Shown here piece by piece: positions 59,868 through 64,000 of a DNA stretch of 64,000 nucleotides; the first letter of the stretch is position 1; every line of letters starts with the position of its first letter. Below the pieces are notes generated by a model that worked only from the letters and a program-made list of their open reading frames with translations, was not told the origin of the DNA and ran no database searches. The translations under genes were made by a program, and so were the position numbers. Source of the DNA: an uncultured Faecalibacterium sp. (GTDB lineage Bacteria > Bacillota > Clostridia > Oscillospirales > Ruminococcaceae); NCBI GenBank assembly GCA_934525405.1, contig CAKSZF010000001.1, forward strand, positions 1 to 64,000, in the 5' to 3' direction.

Positions 59868-60710
59868 ATGGAAACGCGAGATAAGGCGTTCACCCTTTAT
59901 AAGAAAGGGATGGGATGCACCGAAATCGCAAAGAAGCTGGGCGTATCGCTGAACACTGTGAAATCGTGGAAGAAGCGCTATTGGGATGCACAAAAGGGTG
60001 CACCCAAGAAACGCACCTCGCCGCACCCCAAAGGTGCATCCTCCAAGCGCACCCCGAAAGCCCCGCAGGATGGAAAACCGAAACCGGGTGCACCGCCGGG
60101 CAATGTCAATGCAGTTGGCAATCATGGTGGTGCGCCGCCGGGAAACCAGAATGCCTTGAAACACGGCGGGTGGTCCGCTGTAATGTTCGGTGCCTTTTCG
60201 GAAGAGAATCAGAAAGCTATCCAGGACTGCACGAAGGATGTGGATGCAGAAGACCTGCTGATACAGGAGCTTCAACTGCTGACTGCCCGGGAGGCCTTTC
60301 TGCTTCAGCGCATTTCCGCAGTCCAGGAAAAGAAGCAGCACATCCAGTCGGTGCACACATCCAAGTCCAGCCGGTCGTTTACCCGCTTGGATGAGGATAA
60401 GGAAAAAGAGGCCCACGACAAGGAGGTCTACATTGAGCGGATAGATGCCAAAGTCAGTCGGGAAGAAAGGCTCCCCGGCACCACCGTAGAAACATCAACC
60501 ACCGTTGAATCAAGCTACCTTATCGTGGAACGCTTAGAGCGGCTATTGACCGATGTACAGCGCCAGAAGTCCAAGGTGATACAACAGCTTGCCGACCTGC
60601 GCAGAATGAGCAACAGCGGCAAGAATGAGCTGGTAGACGATTGGGTCGCGGCGGTCGAGGCGGCAGACACGGAAGCGGAGGATGCGGACGATGGCACTGA
60701 GACAACGTGA
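59868..60710 (+). CDS. terS: Terminase small subunit
   Basis: A 280-residue protein starting with a DNA-binding HTH (AFTLYKKGMGCTEIAKKLGVSLNTVKSWKKR), a Pro/Lys/Gly-rich linker (residues 42-90) and the terminase small subunit core (HGGWSAVMFGAF, LIQELQLLTAREAFLLQRI). It recognises phage DNA and regulates the large subunit. It overlaps terL by 20 bases. The ribosome site is weak (GGTGGCG). Confidence 0.88.
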   Translation: METRDKAFTLYKKGMGCTEIAKKLGVSLNTVKSWKKRYWDAQKGAPKKRTSPHPKGASSKRTPKAPQDGKPKPGAPPGNVNAVGNHGGAPPGNQNALKHGGWSAVMFGAFSEENQKAIQDCTKDVDAEDLLIQELQLLTAREAFLLQRISAVQEKKQHIQSVHTSKSSRSFTRLDEDKEKEAHDKEVYIERIDAKVSREERLPGTTVETSTTVESSYLIVERLERLLTDVQRQKSKVIQQLADLRRMSNSGKNELVDDWVAAVEAADTEAEDADDGTETT

Positions 60711-62088
60711 AGTCTTTGCCAAGCGGATCCCGCTGTACCGTAAAGACCCTTGCTTATTCTTCAAAGAGGTCACTGGCTTCAAGCCTGATCCGTGGCAGAA
60801 AGAAGCCGCCACAGCTATTGCACAACACCGCAAGGTTTCGATTCGCTCAGGACAGGGCGTTGGCAAGACTGCCTTTGAAGCAAACCTAGTCCTTTGGTTT
60901 CTGTCCTGTTTCCCATATCCGCGCGTGGTGTGCACGGCTCCGACCCGCCAGCAGTTAAACGATGTCCTCTGGGCTGAAATTGCCAAGTGGCAGGAACGCA
61001 GCCCTGTCTTGCAGGCTATGCTTGTGTGGACAAAGACTCGTGTTTACATGAGAGGACATGAGAAACGCTGGTTCGCCGTGGCTCGCACAGCCACCAAGCC
61101 GGAGAATATGCAGGGCTTCCACGAAGATAATATGCTTTTCGTGGTGGACGAGGCATCTGGTGTTGCTGACCCCATCATGGAGGCTATACAGGGTACGCTT
61201 TCCGGCGATAACAACCGCTTACTGATGTGCGGAAACCCAACGCAGAACACTGGCACATTCCACGATTCACACACCGTAGACGCACAGTCCTACTACTGCA
61301 TGAAGGTGTCCAGCAGGGACAGCCCCCGCACGAATAAGCAGAATATCGCTGACTTGGAGCGGAAGTTTGGCAAGAACAGCAATGTAGTCCGCGTCCGTGT
61401 TGACGGCGAGTTCCCGGAGAATGAGGACGACGTCTTTATTCCGATGGCACTCGCCACAAAGGCTGTCAATACTGAACCTCTGGAACATTGTGCTCCAGCC
61501 CGGATCTCCATCGGGTGTGACGTTGCCCGCTTTGGCAACGACGATACGGCCATTGCACAGAACATTGATGGAGATATCCAAAAGCTGGTCACGCGCCATG
61601 GTCAAGACCTGTATGCTACGGCAGACGATATCATTGCGATATATAAAACCATGCGTGCAGCGTATCCGCAGTACCGCGGTCTGATTTACGCGGTCATTGA
61701 TGACACCGGCGTTGGCGGAGGCGTGACCGACATACTCAACCGAGAAAAGATTCGGCAGAAGCTAACCAAGCTGATGGTCGTGCCGGTAAACTTCTCCAGC
61801 GCTGTGCCGGACAAGGAAGCCGCCGGGCGCTATGCAGATATCGCAACGTGGATGTGGGCGGTCCTACGGGATATGGCCACGGCGGGCACCCTGCATATCC
61901 CGAACGATTCAACCCTGATAGGGCAGCTTACCACCCGTAAATATATCTTTAGTGGTGCTCCAGCAAAGTTGAAGCTTGAAAGCAAGGATGCTTTGAAAAA
62001 GCGCGGTCTGACCAGTCCTGACCGCGCTGATGCGGTAGCTCTTGCGCTATACGAGGGCGGCATCTTTGATGTACGCAGTCTGATATGA
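60691..62088 (+). CDS. terL: Terminase large subunit
   Basis: A 465-residue packaging motor. The ATPase has Walker A SGQGVGKT (53-60) and Walker B NMLFVVDEAS, and the RNase H-like nuclease has acidic IGCDVARFGNDDTAI and later VIDDTGVGGG and DRADAVALAL. GGAGG lies 9 bases before ATG 60691. It cuts concatemers and pumps DNA into heads. The cutting mode cannot be told from this sequence alone. Confidence 0.94.
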   Translation: MALRQREVFAKRIPLYRKDPCLFFKEVTGFKPDPWQKEAATAIAQHRKVSIRSGQGVGKTAFEANLVLWFLSCFPYPRVVCTAPTRQQLNDVLWAEIAKWQERSPVLQAMLVWTKTRVYMRGHEKRWFAVARTATKPENMQGFHEDNMLFVVDEASGVADPIMEAIQGTLSGDNNRLLMCGNPTQNTGTFHDSHTVDAQSYYCMKVSSRDSPRTNKQNIADLERKFGKNSNVVRVRVDGEFPENEDDVFIPMALATKAVNTEPLEHCAPARISIGCDVARFGNDDTAIAQNIDGDIQKLVTRHGQDLYATADDIIAIYKTMRAAYPQYRGLIYAVIDDTGVGGGVTDILNREKIRQKLTKLMVVPVNFSSAVPDKEAAGRYADIATWMWAVLRDMATAGTLHIPNDSTLIGQLTTRKYIFSGAPAKLKLESKDALKKRGLTSPDRADAVALALYEGGIFDVRSLI

Positions 62089-62108
62089 TAGCCGGAAAGG
62101 AGAAAAAG

Positions 62109-64000
62109 GTGAAAAGAGTTATCCCCGGAAAAATCAAAACGCAACTTCGCCTCGACGGCTATTACAACGTTCTGAACAAGTATGGTACCCAGCACGACAG
62201 CACTGAGTATTACCAGTGGGCAACCGGTGCAGCTGTGACGGATGCGGAATTGGCCGACCTTTATGCAGGAAACGGACTATTCTCAACCATCATTGATGCC
62301 CCGGCAGACGATGCCACCAAGAACGGTATCGACCTTGGCGTCAAGGATAAGGATTTGCAGAAGCGTCTTGACGACCATCTGCAGACTATCCATTACCAAA
62401 GCAGGCTCGCGAAAGCGCTGAAATGGGCGCGGCTGTTTGGCGGCTCTGCTGTTGTTATGTTGGTGGACGATGGAAGACTTCTTCAGGATCCGCTGAACTG
62501 GCGGGACGTTCATGGCGTGGAAGAACTGTTGGTTTACGGACGGAATGAGGTGTTTCCGCTGTGGATCAACGGCTACGAAAACAATCCGGCAGATGAAGAC
62601 TATCGTAAGGGCGGAACTGGCATCCCGGAGTTTTATCAGATAAACAGTGTGTACGGCAGCTATGTAGTACATTCCTCGCGATGCTTAGTGTTCCACAACG
62701 GAGAAATCCCCGAAGGCTCCACGATGTCAAATCTCTACCGCACATGGGGCATCCCGGAGTATATGCGCATCCGCGAAGAACTTCGCAATGCCTGCATCGG
62801 TCCGGGCTACTCCATTCGCCTGCTGGAACGGCTGTCAATGGTGACATACAAAATGAAGAACCTCGCAAACGTCCTGTCTACGGTAGACGGTGACGATACG
62901 GTTCTTCAGCGCATGGAAATGCTTGACCTTGCCCGTAATCTGCTGAACATGGTCTTCATTGATGCAGATGGCGAGGATGTTGGCATTCAATCCCTGTCCG
63001 TGGCGGGAGTCAAGGACATTCTGGACAATGCCTGTGCTATGCTGTCCGCTGTGAGCCATATTCCGCAGACAAGGCTCTTTGGACGCTCCCCGGCTGGCGA
63101 AAATGCCACGGGTGAAGGGGATATGGAAAACTATAAGGAGGCCGTGTCCGGCATCCAGTCCGGTGACCTCCGGGACAACACCCGCACGCTGGTCGAACTG
63201 ATTCTGCGCGGAATGGCGTGGAACGGTGAAATCGATAAGGTGCCAGAGTATACCATTACCTACAAGAGCGCTTGGAGCTTGTCTGACGATGAAAAGGCTA
63301 CGCAGGATCAGGCGAATGCTGCAGCCCAACTTGCCAGAGCACAGACGGCTTCCGCATACGTTACCGCTGGCATCTTGGAAACCGACGAGGTTCGCCGGTC
63401 TCTGGCGCAGGATGAACAGTTTGATCCTGAAAACATCATCACGGAAGCGGATGTCAATCAGGACTGGGGCTTGGGTGGGGCTAACGTTCCCCAGCCGACC
63501 AATCCGCAGAACCCGCCTGCGGCAGGTAACCTGGTTACGGATGAAGGGGACTGCGGTTATGTTGCCGGCTTCGTCCTGAACGATGGGAAAATCCTCTGCG
63601 GCCAACGTTCCGATGGGCAAGGTTGGTGCGGCCCCGGCGGTCACATTGAACCCGGGGAAACGCCGAGTGTGGCATTCCGCCGGGAAGCAAAGGAAGAGTT
63701 CAATATTGACGTAGGGGACATTACCTATCTCGGTAACTGCAAGGGCAAGCCGGATGAGGTGCTTCCCGTTCAGATCTATCTCGTCAATGGCTTCGATGGC
63801 GTTCCTCGGTGCGACCAAAAGGAGATGTTCACGGCTACATGGATGCCCCCTGAACAGATTTTGAAACAGGATGTGCCCGGTGGGCTGGTGTTTGAACCGT
63901 TTCTCAGAAGCGTGAAAGAATACCTTGAGCAGCTGGGCATTACGCTGGACGACTTTGACGAGAGCAAGCACAATCGCGACGAGAATGGAAAATTTTCCAG
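62109..64000 (+). CDS. Portal protein fused to a Nudix hydrolase domain (cut by the window end)
   Basis: Open from GTG 62109 (AAAGGAG 6 bases before) to the last base, 630 codons without a stop. Residues 1 to about 440 form a portal of the DUF1073 type (often labelled anti-CBASS Acb1-like in databases): STIIDAPADDATKNGID, then ALKWARLFGGSAVVM and SHIPQTRLFGRSPAG. A Nudix domain follows with its box at 511-533 (GHIEPGE, then REAKEE), all catalytic Glu and Arg present except that the last Gly is Asn. The chain then continues into SKHNRDENGKFS, the usual start of a further C-terminal module. Confidence 0.85.
   Translation, partial: MKRVIPGKIKTQLRLDGYYNVLNKYGTQHDSTEYYQWATGAAVTDAELADLYAGNGLFSTIIDAPADDATKNGIDLGVKDKDLQKRLDDHLQTIHYQSRLAKALKWARLFGGSAVVMLVDDGRLLQDPLNWRDVHGVEELLVYGRNEVFPLWINGYENNPADEDYRKGGTGIPEFYQINSVYGSYVVHSSRCLVFHNGEIPEGSTMSNLYRTWGIPEYMRIREELRNACIGPGYSIRLLERLSMVTYKMKNLANVLSTVDGDDTVLQRMEMLDLARNLLNMVFIDADGEDVGIQSLSVAGVKDILDNACAMLSAVSHIPQTRLFGRSPAGENATGEGDMENYKEAVSGIQSGDLRDNTRTLVELILRGMAWNGEIDKVPEYTITYKSAWSLSDDEKATQDQANAAAQLARAQTASAYVTAGILETDEVRRSLAQDEQFDPENIITEADVNQDWGLGGANVPQPTNPQNPPAAGNLVTDEGDCGYVAGFVLNDGKILCGQRSDGQGWCGPGGHIEPGETPSVAFRREAKEEFNIDVGDITYLGNCKGKPDEVLPVQIYLVNGFDGVPRCDQKEMFTATWMPPEQILKQDVPGGLVFEPFLRSVKEYLEQLGITLDDFDESKHNRDENGKFS

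Larger units (their letters stand above)
27691..64000. mobile_element. Prophage (left end to portal gene; right end outside the window)
   Basis: From the end of guaA the content changes abruptly from core metabolism to phage genes: tyrosine integrase, three repressors, antirepressors, RecT, sliding clamp, ArpU, terminases and portal. GC is visibly lower than in the chromosome, most of all in the 29-35 kb immunity region. Terminase plus portal and no tail genes yet means at least one more structural block lies beyond 64 kb. The terminase and portal types suggest a tailed phage. Whether it is intact cannot be judged from this half. Confidence 0.95.

Noticed and set aside
62109-64000. An anti-CBASS nuclease
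   Set aside because: The database label Acb1-like refers to the shared family name. Position after terL and the portal-type sequence point to a portal; no phosphodiesterase His-x-Thr pair was found by eye.

Overview
The window joins a stretch of bacterial core chromosome (1 to about 27.7 kb, + and - genes) to a prophage (about 27.7 kb to the window end at 64 kb, which cuts it inside the portal gene). The chromosome looks like a GC-rich Clostridia of the Oscillospiraceae/Ruminococcaceae type. Faecalibacterium or a close relative is my best guess, from the gene content (tig-clpP-clpX, fused secDF, nrdR, hprK-murB-rapZ-whiA-dnaE, a slimmed germination-like operon) and the GC-rich codon use. Genus is an inference, not something I could test.

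Chromosome layout: protein folding and proteolysis (tig, clpP, clpX), a class I aminotransferase, fused SecDF and NrdR run on +. A DUF421/DUF4363 pair on - and a GerA-type three-gene operon on + are divergent. A phosphate operon on - (Na/Pi transporter, PhoB-like regulator, PhoR-like kinase) has TTTACA repeats at its promoter. Divergent from it runs hprK-murB-rapZ-whiA-dnaE, then pfkA, a YjbR/GyrI-like pair and guaA.

Prophage layout: the element sits directly behind the 3' end of guaA. A tyrosine integrase on - is preceded by repeated TGACATCA sites. The immunity region (29-36 kb) is unusual: three successive CI-like repressors on -, each facing a rightward promoter with its own operators, and two different antirepressor genes. 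From 36 to 56 kb runs one long + transcription unit with overlapping genes: recombination (DUF1351, RecT, MBL hydrolase, HNH nuclease), replication (replisome organiser, sliding clamp), a degenerate N6-methylase, a PcfK/PcfJ pair, a DUF5131 protein, a MazG-like protein, an ASCH protein and many tiny zinc-ribbon or membrane proteins. It ends with an ArpU-type late regulator.

Behind arpU lies a compact late control region: three 11-bp-spaced repeats, a -10 box, then at once a strong terminator. The late unit starts with a ParB-like protein and a four-gene cassette that I read as 7-deazaguanine metabolism: a TGT/DpdA-like transglycosylase, a SAM methyltransferase, a QueF-like T-fold protein and a QueT-like transporter. 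Terminase small and large subunits and a portal protein fused to a Nudix domain follow. The cassette is my main candidate for a little-described system: a temperate gut phage that may salvage a queuosine precursor, perhaps methylate it, and insert it into its own DNA.
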